Assembly (NCBI RefSeq): GCF_000189635.1
Contig: NW_002476512.1
Location: 744,001 to 808,000 of the forward strand
From: Tetrahymena thermophila SB210
Lineage: Eukaryota > Ciliophora > Oligohymenophorea > Hymenostomatida > Tetrahymenidae
Direction: 5' to 3'
DNA length: 64,000 nt
The notes beneath the pieces are model-generated. The model saw only the letters and a list, made by a program, of their open reading frames with translations, made no database searches and was not told the DNA's origin. This document shows, one piece after another, positions 28,881-42,099 of this stretch; positions within the stretch are counted from its first letter, which is position 1; the number at the start of each line of letters is the position of its first letter. Both the position numbers and the translations under genes were made by a program.

Positions 28881-31800
28881 TCAATATCTAAAGATTTCTT
28901 TTTCATCTGTTCTAAAGAATTCTTATTAGCTATTATTTTAGCTATAATTTTTACTAATTGAACGAGAGAATACTAGTTATTCTTTATCTTCAAAAAACTA
29001 TTACTAACTAGTTTCTTAAGTATTAATCTACTTAACAGTAGTCAGGGATAAAGATTTTAAGTAATCCCTTTTCAACTCTTCTTAATTTTATAAATTACTA
29101 GTAACAATTTTGTTTAATTATTTTTTAATCTTCAATTTATCAAAAAGATAGTACTTTAAGTAATTAATGGTTCCTCCTATTATTGTTTTATAGAAACAAA
29201 TTTTATACAAAAATCATTCACAATTAATACAAATTTACCTGATATCCTAAGTACATTATATAATGTGCAATAAATACCCAGTCCAATAACAACATAAGGA
29301 GTTTTATCTAAAGGTATTAAACTTGCACTTAAGAAAGCTAAAATAAAAGAAGAGTTTATCCAAACCCAATATCTAACATATCTAACTTTGTCTGAAACAA
29401 AAATTTAATTTTAAGTAGAGCTTTGCAAACCTTTAGTTCCCCAAGTTACATCATCTAGATTGCAAAAAGAGTAAATAGACAAAAATATTTAGTAAACAGG
29501 AGCATAAAAGGTAAATGATAAGTAAGATTTGAAGGCAAGCCAAACTAATCTAGGTTAGAAAAGTAAATGAAATCCCATAATCATAAAGAAAAATCCAGTG
29601 TTTATGATTATAATTATAATAATGTATAATCTCATCCACTTTGGTAAAGGGTAGAATCCAATGTCTTTATAAATTTAAGGAGCAAATATATTTATATATA
29701 GCGAGAAGGTAATGACAAAAACAAGCAATAAAGTCTATTTTTTCAAATAAAATTTAATTAACTCTTTCAAGGATTAAAATAAAAATAAAAAATTTTTTTA
29801 TCCAAACAAAAATATTTGAAATAAAAATGTTTATTAAAATGATATCAAATATTATAAATTGAAAAAAATTACCTAAATGGAGAAAAGTGAAGCAAATATT
29901 TTATAAACTTTATTGTAGTACTTTTGTGTATACTAAATTTAAAAATTTTAAAATAAAATTAAATATTATTTTTTATTTAAATTTCATTACTAATCTGTCA
30001 TATTCTGATTTAATTTTCCTTAGATCTTGAGGGAGCTTGTGAGATTTCTTTGATTCAAATAAAATTTTGAAATCATTAAGTCTTTTTTCTCCTAGCTTTT
30101 AAATTAGGTTATTGACTTTCGTTTCAATCTATTAAGAAGACTTATTCTAAGCTCTTAAGATTTACCTGAACTCTTCAATCTACTTTTTATCTTCTTCGTT
30201 GATAACAGAGTTGAATAGCTATAAATATTCTGAAAAATTCTGCTTTTTCATTTTAAAAGTGAGACACACAATCATAAATAACAGCACAGTCATAACAATA
30301 CTAAGAGGTAGTATTTTCATGAATATGTTGAAGATTCTAATTAAAATATTTAAATTTTATATTAAATATTTACATTATAAAATAAATACTTTTAATAAAT
30401 TGTGAGTTCTCCAGTTTGGCACTCTTAATAGCAATCTTGTTTGATATTAGTATCACACATTGTTTCAGATGAAGTTAAATCGTAATCTAGTATACATGAC
30501 TATTACTAAGAGCTTGAATCAACATAAGATTTACCAGGTTATTTAGAGGGTATGTAGAATTGGTATCCAGACAAAACAGCCATAAATAAAAAGAATGCTG
30601 GCAACAGAATATAGTTAATTAAACCTAGAAAAGCAAAATACATATTCAATGGTAGTCTAACTTTACTAAACCACTTAGAATGGATACTTTCTTTAATACT
30701 TTATTTATAATTTTTAAGAACATGGTTAAGGGCGAATATCATGCTGTTAGTCCATCTTCTGCGCTATTAGATGAACTCCTCTAAAGTTTATGGAGAATCA
30801 GTCACAGCATATGCATCTGGAATATACTTTAATCTTTTAATTTATAAATTTTTAAATAAAAACATGGTTATTGATAAAAAACAAGTTATTCATTACTGAT
30901 AATTTTATCCTTTCGCTGAAATTATTCCTAAACACAAAATTCTGTCTTCAGCTAGAAATTTATTTGCTTCTTTGATATCATTTGTCAATAAATCAGGGTT
31001 TAAAACTGACTGAAAATAGTTCTCTTGCATAAAATTAGTTTTTTAATTGCTCTAGACTTCTAAAGCATCGTATCTTTATTTTTATGAAATTATAAAAATT
31101 ACTAAGTAAAAAACATAATAAATATTTATCTACCTATAAGCAGACCAAGCTCCTGGTAAAACATGCAAGAAGCCTAAGAAAGAATCAAAGTTTTTATCTA
31201 TTATATGTCCTGATGTATATTCATATACTTGAGCTAGTCTTAAAGAAGAGAAGATTGAAAGAAAATTCTCTAAAAATAACCCAATTAAGCTGCAAAGTTT
31301 AGCTAAAATTCTAAAAATTATGTGAACTAACAAAAATCTGATTAAAAATAGAGGAAATAATAAGATCCAAAGCATTAAATTTGTAACATAATAATTTTTA
31401 TTAAATATCTTTTGTTAACTTTTGTTTCTAAAGTTATTTTCAAATTAGTTGTAAATTTAGCAAATTTCTTCTTTCGAATAAATTATATTTTTGTTGCTTT
31501 TAGTTTAATGAGCATTTTTTATTTGATTAAGTTATTTGGTCCAATTATTTTAATCTTGGTTAGATAATTTACTATTTAAATGTTTCTAATTTATATTCTT
31601 TTTTTAATTTGTGTTATCTTCTTGTCCTCCTTCAGGGGGTTCTTCTAACCCTAAGAAACCACATACTCCCCCAATATGATAGTTTCCTTCCATAACTTTA
31701 TAAAACTAAACAAGTCCTAATTCAGAAGGCTTTTTATAAATAAAAAATAATCTATAAATTATTTAAATTACAATTTGTAATTAAAATACCAGTGTGCCTA

Positions 31801-33458
31801 CATCTACGAATGACACATATTTTGGTCTCACTTACCTACATAAACCTTCAAAAAACCATAGATGAGAAGATAGTTTCTTGGCATTTTTATGTTTAAAAAT
31901 AGAAAAAACTGTTAAATTAGGTTCATTTTAATTAAATTCTGCATTGTAAGGACACAGAATTTTAATCTTTGAATTTCTATTTTATTTATCGAATTATTTT
32001 ATTTATATTTTGTTTTGATAAAATAGAGATATGTTTTTGGGTATTGAAGGAGGTAGTCCTTCATTTGCATCTAAAAGATATGATTATTTTTATAGCTCTA
32101 AGAAGTCAATTTAGTTTTGAATTAACTCTCTTCTAGTTTTAAGATTTCTATCTAGATCTATACTCTCTCCTTTCTCAAGCTCACAATAAAATTCAACCAC
32201 TTCTTCTTTGATTTTCATTATGCCATCATAAATTACAGCAACAACGATTTAAAAATTTTACACTCCTAATTCTGAAAATCCTTAAAGATTTTTTTGTATG
32301 TGAAGAAGAGTTTACTCAAGAAAGTGCCTATCCTCACTATACATAGTAACACATATTAGCATTTAAATGACATTTTTATATTTATTTTTGCTATAATAAC
32401 CAATCAATCCATCTGTTTCTGCTATTGGTCTTAATTGACTTTTGGGAAATAAAAAATATTATTAAATTATTTTGTTTTTAAAGTTTATAAAAATAATTTA
32501 TTTTTTTTAGTTGTTTCTCTCTTTTTTAATTTATAATAGATTTTATATTTAAATTTATTTAAAATTAATATTTACTATTTATTTAAATTAGAAATTTTTT
32601 TCTTATATTAAAAAATAGTATTGGCAAACCCTAACATTTTTTATTTATTTGTAATTAAATGAAAAAAAGCAAAATAATTGCATTTAATCTGTCAATTCTT
32701 TAATCCTTTTAAAATTTTCTGAGTATGATAGAATAATACGTTGTATTTGATTAATTTACTAAAAGTATGATTAGAATAAATAATAAAGGAATTCTGGTAA
32801 AAATATTTAGGCTGAGTAAATTTAGATCTATATTAATTAAAGGTCTTGATTTAATTTGAATTACTTTGGAAGTTATTGTATAAAATTAACTATAATATGT
32901 AATTCTAAATAGAGCAAATTTATAATGAAATTTTGTAAACTAGATTAAAATAACTTCTTCTATCAATTAAATATGAACAAATGATAATAATTTAAATATG
33001 AATAAAATATTGCCTAAATACTTAATAATGTAATTTGAAAGAAGTAAAATTACAATTATGACGTACGTAATTAATAATCATAATTAAAATAATTCTGGTA
33101 AGGGAGTTCAAAGAATAAAGGAGTTTATCTTTTTTTCTTAAAATATAAATATTTTTTTGATATTTTACCTAGGATTGAGATAAGAGCTCTCATCAAAATT
33201 AACAATATATGGACTTTCTTCTTATAAATATTCAGTTTTAGGTTGAATTTTTTAAGTGAAAATATTTAAAGGTTGTAGCTTTCCATCTTAATCATCTTAT
33301 CCTGTGCAAACCATAAATAAATCTAATGGTTTTTAATACATTTATGGGTCTGTCTGTTATTTAGAATCAGAATTATTAGAAGTTTAGTCTAAACATGATG
33401 CATTAAATTCATTTTCATTAATGATCAGTCTTTGATTTAGGCTCTATTCTGAAATCAT
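28881..33458 (-). CDS. chitin-synthase-like glycosyltransferase D
   Basis: Multi-exon gene with the A-type layout, from ATG (MISEQSLNQR...) at 33458 to TGA at 28881. Exon 1 ends near 33170 (AATCCTAG|GTAAAATA) and exon 2 begins near 32441. Motifs are [34 protein letters not shown], canonical QRRRW (near 30755-30769) and DVTWGTKG (near 29440). The N-terminal YQKPLDLFMVCTG block matches gene A better than B or C, and so does the [10 protein letters not shown] block. A and D therefore look like one subfamily flanking the B/C pair. The C-tail differs from the other copies and ends in acidic and aromatic residues. It is a membrane protein with a cytosolic catalytic domain by family analogy. Confidence 0.9.
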
Positions 33459-34870
33459 TTATATTAGGCAAGAAAAATGAAGAATTATAAAAACAATATT
33501 GAGAAATAAATTATTTATTTATTTTTTAATAAATTATTATAAAGATTGAATGAATAAATATTTACTTTTGATTAATTAGGGTAAACATTTGATCTTTGTT
33601 ATAAAAATTGACAAATTAGATAATCATTAGGATGGATCAGAAATACAAGATATTTATAAAAAATTTTATTTCAATTTGATTTCTCAATTTCTCCTATAAG
33701 GGCTTAACTTATTTGAAACATAAAGATAGTGACCATAATGAACCATTTTGAAATATAAAAGAAGAAAAAATTCAAATAATGTATAAAAGTAAGTTAAAAA
33801 CATCTGATTTAAATATTGATTAATTTTACCTAAGATTATGGTTTATAGTTTATCAAAAATATTATCAAACATAAGTAACTTAAAAAAAATAACTCATAAT
33901 TATGCTTAATAGAAAAAATTTAATAAATAATGAAAAAAGTAATCAATACTCAGCTTTTTTTTGATTAATAAATTTCAAGCAAATTTACATTTGATCTTTA
34001 ATTTAAATAAAAAATCTTAAATTATTTTAATAATGCTGATTTAAAAAAGTTATTATTAAATATTTCATTTAAAGTTATCTTAAAATTATAGGCTATCAAA
34101 ATATGTGTATGAAGCTAAAAAATATTTTCATTCGCAGATATTTAATGAAATTTTGAAAAATTGACATTTTAAAAACATTTCATAATCTTTAAATGAATAA
34201 AAACTAAACTTTATTGTAAAAATAATTAAAGCTTAATAAATTATAAGTTTTAGATACTTTTATAAAAAATATTAGGCATTTAAAAAATATCTATCTATAT
34301 TAGTAATTAGTATTTTGAATTTTATGAATCAAACATATCCTAAAACCCAAAAACTAATGTGTTATTCTGAATCAACATCTGTAATTCACATTTTCCTCGA
34401 TATAAATAAATAAAAATTTTTACCTTCTCCCTCTTACCCTTTAATTAATAAAATAATATTACAATCAAAAGGCATAACATAATTTAGTTACAATAAACTA
34501 TTAGATTATATTTAAAAGTTTCAAATTTAGATAGAATTAATTGAATAAATTTAATATTTTTATAAAAAAATTAACATATTTTTGGTCTTTTAAAAGTGAA
34601 AAAGATTTATTTTTGAAATGAGACTATTATTTATTTAAATATGAATGTAAAGATAAAAATACTTTTCCATTTTTATAATTTTTGAAATGTAATTAAATGA
34701 ATAAGGTGGATTTAAACTAATTTATACTTACTTGCTTTTGACATTTAAACCATAAAATTAAAATAATCAATAATTGAATTGGATAAATTAGAACAAAAAT
34801 AAATATTATTTTGTTTTAGAATTTAATAAAACTTTTAATTAATTATATTTTTTAATTACAAAATTAAAAA
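33459..34870. other. intergenic, no gene seen
   Basis: About 1.4 kb of AT-rich sequence upstream of gene D. No coding frame with convincing composition was recognised. Confidence 0.55.
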
Positions 34871-36304
34871 TCACTCATATAAATCATATAAGACAATGCA
34901 AGGGTTTACTATTGAATACATATTTAATATTTTATTAATCTAATATATTTCTAAAAATTCTGCAGTAAAATCTTCATACAATTCTTCAATAAACAAATAT
35001 TCTTCCTCAGATTTACGTTTTGAGAATTTATCAATAAGCATAATGGTTTCTTTTGTAAAAAGATAGCCATTAAGATATCTTTCTAATAATACCTATGCCA
35101 TTTAATCTGAATTTGCCTTACCAATCATTTAATAAATAAAAGGACTTAGTTAGCCTTCATTATCTATAAGCTAAAGTATATTATCGCATTTGCAGTTTAT
35201 ATTGCATTAATCTGCATAAACTTTATTAATTTTACTTAAGAAATCTATTTTCTCATTTAATGTAATTACTCTGCATTAATTATTAAAATTAGTTGTATTT
35301 TTTTTCATTAATCTTTATGAATCCACTCTACAGTAAATTTTATCAATTTATATAATAAATTTCATATGGTAAACTCTACCCTAAAGAGATCTCTATTTGA
35401 AGTATTCAAGTTCATTTTCACTACTAATCACTTTTGTTTTGCGAAATAATTTTATGAAGACAGGAATCTAAAAAACGAAATTAGTAAAATACAAAATAAT
35501 TAAGAAAATTAAGATCTTGGACTCATTAAGTAAGCTTAAATCAAGTGAATCCATTTTCGAAATTTCAAAGTATCTAATAAAAATCATCACGCCCATAATC
35601 ACATTTTAAAAATGAGCCAAACAATATTGCGCTCTTTATAAGTATAAAGTTGTCTTATTTTGAATTTTTATTAAATTAAATTTAAAATAATTACTATAAT
35701 ACTCAGAAAAGAGCTCACAAAAAGTAAATTCTTTCCATAAACATGATATAGATTTAGAAAATATTGCTGAAATGAGTAGATTCACAAGAAGAGTGTACGT
35801 TATCCCATAGAAAAAAAGTATAAGCCCATTTAATATGAAATATGTAGTTGAGAAGAATAATTATTATAGAAATTTCTAAAATTTAAATTTATCTTATCTA
35901 AACTAATCGACTAAGTTTAGATAGAAAATTTGGCTTATTAAATTGATAGCAAATAGCCATAATATTTCACCTTTAATTTCTTAATTTGAATGTAGTAGAT
36001 AGTTAAAATAGTAAACCACTTGAAATATTATTTTAAAAGAAATAAATTGACATTTAATCTCTTAATAATATTTTTAGTCCTTGCTTTGGAATTGATCGCA
36101 AATTATTTCTTTGAGTAAACACTCTAAACTAAAGTTTTGAAGTATTAAAACCCAAAATATCTTCTATAAAAGCAATAAACAAACCATAGTTATAAAGATA
36201 GCGATTGTCCCATTATAATAGTAGTAGACCCAATAAATTAAGTAATATTCTATCATTTATATAATCGTTAAAAGAAGCTTTAAAGCTGTTGAGATAACAA
36301 TCAT
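34871..36304 (-). CDS. multi-spanning membrane protein, unrecognised
   Basis: Single exon of 477 aa, ATG at 36304 and TGA at 34871. The first two thirds are strongly hydrophobic with several probable membrane helices. Examples are residues about 5-50 (with WVYYYYNG), a segment near ILWLFAINLISQ, one near TYFILNGLILFFYG and one near ILIFLIILYFTNFVFQ. The last third is soluble and charged, with a cysteine cluster (CNINCKC) and a helix-rich region ending in acidic residues (KFSKRKSEEE, FIEELYEDF). The overall plan, a membrane bundle plus cytosolic tail, loosely recalls XK-related proteins, but no diagnostic motif was seen and no function is assigned. It lies inside the chitin-synthase cluster on the same strand, which may be chance. 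Confidence 0.75.
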
Positions 36305-36758
36305 TTTTATTGATTTTTTAATTTTTTAAAAATCTTTTGTAATTTAAATTATCTTCAAAACTCAAAAATGAATTTTTAGTTTATTAAAAAATATAAAGTA
36401 AACATGAAATTTAGTTTTGCATGTTTAAAATTGATTAAGCCCTTTCTATTTTTAAGTAAATTTTTAGTTTTCACAAAAAAAAAATTAATTAAATTTATTA
36501 AAAATTAGACTTGTAAAAAAATTTTTAAAATAAAAGATTATATAAAAATATATATCTTCTCATTAAAAAAAGGGAATAAAAAATATAAGTACAAGTTTAT
36601 TGGTTTTTAGAAAAAAATATTTTCAAAGTAGAAATATGGGTTTATCATTATTAATTTTTCCTAAAATTACAATCATCAAAACTAAAATTTAAATTTTTTA
36701 AATATCATTCATTCTCCCTCCCCATTATCATAATTTAAAAGAAAATTTAAAAACTTTT

Positions 36759-36779
36759 AAAAAAAAAAAAAAAAAAAAA
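36759..36779. repeat. poly-A tract
   Basis: Run of 21 A on the plus strand. It has no sign of retroposon origin such as target-site duplication. Confidence 0.9.
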
Positions 36780-36849
36780 TTAAATAGATAGATATATAGA
36801 ATTTATTATTTATATTCTTGATTGAGTTACTGATTTATAGAGTATAAAT

Positions 36850-37303
36850 AAAATAAATTGACTTTTATAAATTTAAATTCTAATCAAAATTTTTATTTTT
36901 AAAGTTATCCTAGTAATTTTTTGAATCTTAAGTTTGTAAGTGAGCATTTATCTAATATGGAATATATCCTATGTTGTGAGTAAAATTCTGAATTCTTCTA
37001 AAACATCAAGGACCATCATATATTTTATGAGTTCTTTTCAGTTATAAAAATTGTTTAAAAGATATTTTGTTTGAACATCATATGTTAACCCATTTTTTTA
37101 TTTAAAGATTCATAAATTTCTGAAATTGGATGATGTAGATATTGTAAGAAACCAATTATGAAGCCTTAGATTTCGCTCTCTGTCTTTTTCTGATTGTTTT
37201 GCTAAATTATAATAGATAACTATAAACTTCTAAAAGCTGAGGAGTTTCTTATTTAACCAAGGTTATAATCTTTATATCTGGTTTATTCAATATTTTGATT
37301 CAT
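36850..37303 (-). pseudogene. probable decayed or frameshifted gene, unrecognised
   Basis: From an ATG at 37303 (MNQNIEQTRYKDYNLG...) a frame with good codon composition runs to a TGA at 37016-37018. Near an A7 tract (about 37090-37100) the more protein-like reading moves to another frame. That frame continues with a typical helical stretch (MMVLDVLEEF..., about 37030-36900) after one in-frame TGA at 37038-37040. The simplest explanation is a pseudogene with a frameshift and a stop, or a gene with an unusual intron at this point. Because TAA and TAG are sense codons, open frames are common by chance here, so confidence is modest. The family was not recognised. Confidence 0.33.
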
Positions 37304-38835
37304 ATTTTTATTTGAAATTATTATACATAATTTTAATGATTTATTTATTTAATTTTTTATAGGTATAATTGATGATGTAAATTTTTAGATATATTAATTT
37401 TATGATTCGCTTATATTATTATTATTATTTCTTCAGTTACCAAGATTTTACTGATTATGCAATTATTCTTTTCTTTTTTCAATAAACCAAAATCAGGAAA
37501 AATAAACTCTCTCTAATATCTATTTTGGATTATTTTATAAATCAAATTAAGTTCTCAAAAATTTATATACAAATGCAAAATAAGAAATAATGACTAAGTT
37601 GCTTAAAATATTTATGTGTGTGTTTGTTTTTGTTTAATCTAAAACTACTTAACTTAAAATTCAGCTTATTTATTATAATAATATTAATCTTATAATTAAC
37701 TCGACTCCATCACATTTTATGATTCAAGTTTCCATTAAATTTTAAAAAAATATTTATCAGTAGAATTAAAAAAGCTTTATCACCACTAAAATAAACAAAA
37801 TTTAAGCCTGCTAAATTAATATTTTTTAAATATACTTTAAAATTTCGATAAAAAACTTAAATCTAAAAATTAACTGTATTTTTTTTAAATTTTTTGACGA
37901 TTTTGACGGAAAAAACCCCCAAATTTAAAACCCTGGTTATTATGTAAATCAATTCATGCATTATAAAGAACTAAACAATTTTTTTCTTATCGTATTTCAA
38001 GTGTTTTTATCAGATATTAAATATCTTTTATAAACTAATAAAAGCTTTCATTTTGCTAAAAAAAAAAGTAAAAAGATATTTTAAAATATCTTTATAAGCA
38101 AATTAACTAAATTTGTTTGAAAAATTATTTTAATTCATTTTTATTATAATTAATTTAATAATTTTAAATTGAGTATTTTGTAAGAATTTTTATTTTTTAT
38201 TGATTTATTTTAAAAAACCATTTGATTTTATTCTTTAGATAGGAGTAGAGAAAGAAGTTTTATATTAATTCAAACTCAAAAAATGTGAGCAAGTAATAGA
38301 AATAAATAAAAACATTAGAATAAACACTCAGGTTTTATTGGATATTTATGCTTCTATTACTGATTAGCTTTATTAAAATTTTCTTAGGTTTAGTTCAATT
38401 ACCATCTGCATGTTGTTTTTTTTGTCTAAATAAATGTAGTATCATATATCTTTAATGATTTGTAATGTTATTTTAGTAGAGTAAAAAATGTTATTATGTT
38501 ATAATAACTATTAAATTTATAATCAACTTCAAAAAAACTAATTCCTTAATATATTTTAAAAATAAATAAGTGATAAACGTTTCACAAATAAACTTATTAA
38601 AGGTCTAAAATTTAACTACTTTCAAAAATAAAAATCTAATACTTAGCTAAAACATTTAATCAAGCCTTACAAGTATGTCAAAGAATGTAAAATTATTAGT
38701 TTAACCTAAAAAATATAAATAAAATTGAATATTAAAAATAATTATAATTAATAAAATTTACTATTGTTATTATTAAATTAAAAAAATAGGTTGATAGGTA
38801 CTCAAAAAATAATTTTTTTTAAATTTAAAAAGTGC

Positions 38836-38852
38836 AGATAGATAGATAGATA
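38836..38852. repeat. (GATA)n microsatellite
   Basis: About four GATA units in otherwise empty AT-rich DNA. Confidence 0.85.
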
Positions 38853-39642
38853 ATATATACTTATATATCAGATATGTATCTTTATCTTATTTATTGTATT
38901 AAAAATTTCAAGAGATTTTTAAATAAATGCTAACAAATTTAGGCTAATTATTTAGTAGAAGTATCATATAAACTGGTTAAGGTTGGCAATTATAATATTA
39001 AGAAAATAAATTTTAGGTTTTGTTAATTATACGATTTAAATAATATAATCTAAATATTACAAAATATATTTACAAATTTTTTATTTATATTTCTAATCTT
39101 TTCTATCTTTAATTTAGTTTTCTATTAATAATTGGAATATTTAAATTATTTTTTATTTATTTATTTTAAAGTCTTTTAAATTAATTAGAATATTTATAAA
39201 ATAAATTAAAAATATATTTTGATTGAACCAAATAGTCTATTATGGATAGTATATTCTTTCTAAATTTTTTATCAAATATTTAGATTATTTAATCATTTTC
39301 ATTTTATATATATTTATTTAAATTCTTTATTTTAATTAACCTTGTTATAATTCAGATTATAATATTAGAATTCACATTTATTTTATTAATCATTTTATTC
39401 TAAAATGTGGATTATTTACTGAAAATATTTTCTTCAATTGGCTTTTATCTGAGAATTTTAAAGATTTTTAAATAATTTAGAAAAATATATATTCAAAATC
39501 AAGTATGTAAGTAAGTTATTAATTAATTACAATTAGTAAAATATCATATAAAATGGTTAGGAAATAATATTTATAAAATAATACAAATTATTTATTTTAT
39601 TTATACAACTAAATACTATGTAAAAATACATTTTTTTGTTTT

Positions 39643-40800
39643 TCAATATCTTCTTAGCTTTTTTTCGAAAAATCTAAAAAGTTTTTTGATGTATCTCAAA
39701 AAAAGTGTCCGCCAATAAAATGCTAAATAGAAAAAAATTGAGATAAAAGTTATTATAAATTTTTTTGATTATGAAATATTAGGAAAGTAATAAATGATTA
39801 TCCAAAATATGATTAGTGCCAAAATCAATATTTTACTTTTTTTAGGTTAGTTATTATTATTGCCTAAAAGTGGGTCACTTATATCATATTCAACTTCTTA
39901 ATTAGCACCTCCTAATCTATTTGGCTCATTCTTTATGATGATACAATTGTGGTTTAATTTTTCTTTTATTTAAGTATCAAAATCTCTAATATACATTCTG
40001 ATAGTCTCCAAAGTAGAATGATTATTAACTTGAAGACTATCAATATAAGAAATTAATTCCTTTATTTAGCTTTAGAATTACTCTAAATTATTGTCTTTAT
40101 TAATTTAAGAGTTTCTAAAGTTAAGAGATTTCAAATAGAAAGTTTTTTAGAAAAGGCCTTAGTAATTTTCCAAATCTTAGTAAGATTATACTCTATCTCC
40201 ATTCCACTTATTAAGTATTTCAACAAATGTTATTTTTTTTGTTTTACTTTGTTATAATATTTTGGTGGCTATATCTTCAAAACCTTTTGAGATTCTAATA
40301 TTATGATGTACATAGATCACACACGTCGAAATAAATATAAAATGAAACATAAGATCTCTCATAGATTAATTAATTTTACTATCTTGAGAATAATCTAAAT
40401 TCTCGAATTCCACAAATAAATATGGTGAATCTTCATCGCACTAGAATTTGATCTCAGGATAAGAGCTAATGCTAGATTAACAAGCAAAATCATCACAATT
40501 TTTTTATTTCTGCATGTTAATTATGCTATTCTAAATCTAAGTCTTTCCTTAGCCAGGTGGACCTATTAAAGTTATTAGTTTTTTATCAGGATGATCTTCC
40601 AAAAATTTCATAAATTCTGAATCTTCCAAACTCTAAGTATCATTACTAGAATTTTATTAGATAGAAAGCTAAAAGGAATCTGTCATTAATTTTTACTTAT
40701 TATTTTTTGATTTAGATGAATATATTATTTGATTATTTATTTATTTGATTATGTTTGTGTTTGAGCTAAGCACAGTATTATTTAAATAAAAATTAATCAT
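39643..40800 (-). CDS. P-loop NTPase with C-terminal membrane anchor, unrecognised family
   Basis: Single exon of 385 aa, ATG at 40800 and TGA at 39643. Residues 1-70 are Asn/Ser/Gln-rich and probably disordered. A Walker A motif GPPGQGKT (80-87) follows a short hydrophobic strand (LITLI). Further on are a strand with FENLDYSQDS (a possible Walker B / G3 position), a hydrophobic strand TCVIYVHHN, and VEILNKWNGD (a possible specificity-loop position). A variable region leads to two hydrophobic segments near the C-terminus (ILILALIIFWIIIYYF and FISIFFYLAFYW) and a basic tail. It shares four blocks in the same order with the neighbouring gene at 41245-42099. The fold suggests a GTPase-like protein, but no NKxD motif is evident, so GTP specificity is unproven. 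Confidence 0.75.
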
Positions 40801-41244
40801 TCTAAATCAAAATAAATATCTATTAGATATTAGAATATTTATTATTCTAATATTATTTGTTAGTTAATAATCTATCTATTTTTAAATATTTATTAGAATT
40901 TTAAGTTTAAAAGTAATTTAATATTCTATCATCTTTTGTAAACATTAAAAATATACTTTATTTTCTTACTAACTAATTAACTAACTAACTAATATCTTTT
41001 AAAGAAACTTTTCTTTTTTCACAGACCTCTGTCTTTAATTATTTATTTTTTTTGATGAAGCTAAGATGAAAAATTAGAGTAAATCTATTTTGCTTATTTA
41101 TTATTGAAATTATTTGAATCATTAAAAAATTGTATTATTAAAATAACACTCAATATAAAGTTTATAAAATACTCATAATTAAAATAAGAAGTATAGTAAT
41201 AAATTATTTTAATTTATTTATGTCTAATATTTTTAATTTTTTAA
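40801..41244. other. spacer between the two P-loop genes
   Basis: About 440 nt of AT-rich sequence with an imperfect (ACTA)n run at about 40971-40992. No gene was seen. Confidence 0.6.
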
Positions 41245-42099
41245 TCATTCATTACTTATCTATATAATAGATATAATAATAGATAAACAAAACGAAAATG
41301 AAGGTAAAACTTTTTATATTATTTTCTTAATTTCGAAATAATAACCTGTTTGAGGTTTGCTTATTTAAGCAAATTATTCCATATTCAAAAATTCAACTTA
41401 ATTTTCTCTAAATTTTTAAAATATTTTTGGATTAACTTGATCACATTATATTTAATTTTGAAGTTCACAATTCTTAATTAATTCGTGTATTTCTTTCATT
41501 TTACCTAAAAATTAATTTAAGTTATCATCTTTTTAAATAGTATTATTTTTATAGTTGAGGGATTTAAGATAATATTCATCTAAAAAAACATCTTTATACT
41601 ATGGTGACTATCTGTAAGATTGAATAGAGTCTCCATTCCATTGGTTGAGTATTTCAACCAAATGATATTTTTTTTATCCGTGCGCATTTATTAAGTTGAG
41701 AATTTATTCAAAACCTTTATTATTTCTACAGTTTTTGTGGATATAAAATATGAAGGTAGAAGTATCTGCAATATCTTTTAAACAATTTTAAATAGAATTC
41801 ATCTATTCGCTATCTTAAGAGTAGTCTATTCCTTCAAACTCCAATAACAGTTAAAATTTTGCTTTACATAGATAGAATTTTATTCCAAAAAACTCTATTT
41901 GGCTAGATTGAGATGGAGGAAACATACTTCTAGGGTTTTCTTATTATTCACTAACTAAATAGCTTGAAAATAGAGATTTTCCCGCTCCAGGAGATCCGAT
42001 AACAATTATTATTTAAAGTTTTTTGTCTTAGTTTTCGAAAAGAAATTAAGAGATTTCATCATAAGGATCTATTCTCTATGATATTTTGCTTTGAGACAT
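41245..42099 (-). CDS. P-loop NTPase, paralog of the neighbour
   Basis: Single exon of 284 aa, ATG at 42099 and TGA at 41245. Walker A GSPGAGKS is at residues 35-42 after the strand LQIIIVI. The blocks FEGIDYSQDSE, STFIFYIHKN, NNKGFEQI, VEILNQWNGDS and YYLKSLNYKN match the neighbour's in order and spacing. It lacks the neighbour's long disordered N-terminus and its two clear membrane helices, although the last 25 residues are hydrophobic and rich in Ile and Ser. The two genes look like an old tandem duplication in which one copy became membrane-anchored. A nucleotide-dependent switch or motor role is inferred from the P-loop only. Confidence 0.75.

Larger units (their letters stand above)
36305..39642. 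other. long intergenic region with a probable broken gene at its left end
   Basis: Over 3 kb without an intact gene. About 36850-37303 carries coding-like sequence (listed separately). A 21-A tract lies at 36759-36779 and a GATA repeat near 38836-38852. From 37.3 to 39.6 kb nothing recognisable was found. Confidence 0.5.

Noticed and set aside
37131..37240. Plus-strand frame beginning MMQILQETNYEALD
   Set aside because: It lies opposite the broken minus-strand gene, which has the better codon pattern and a longer continuous signal.
37905..37925. C-run resembling telomeric C4A2 repeat
   Set aside because: There is only a single AAAACCCCCAAA-like occurrence, without tandem copies.
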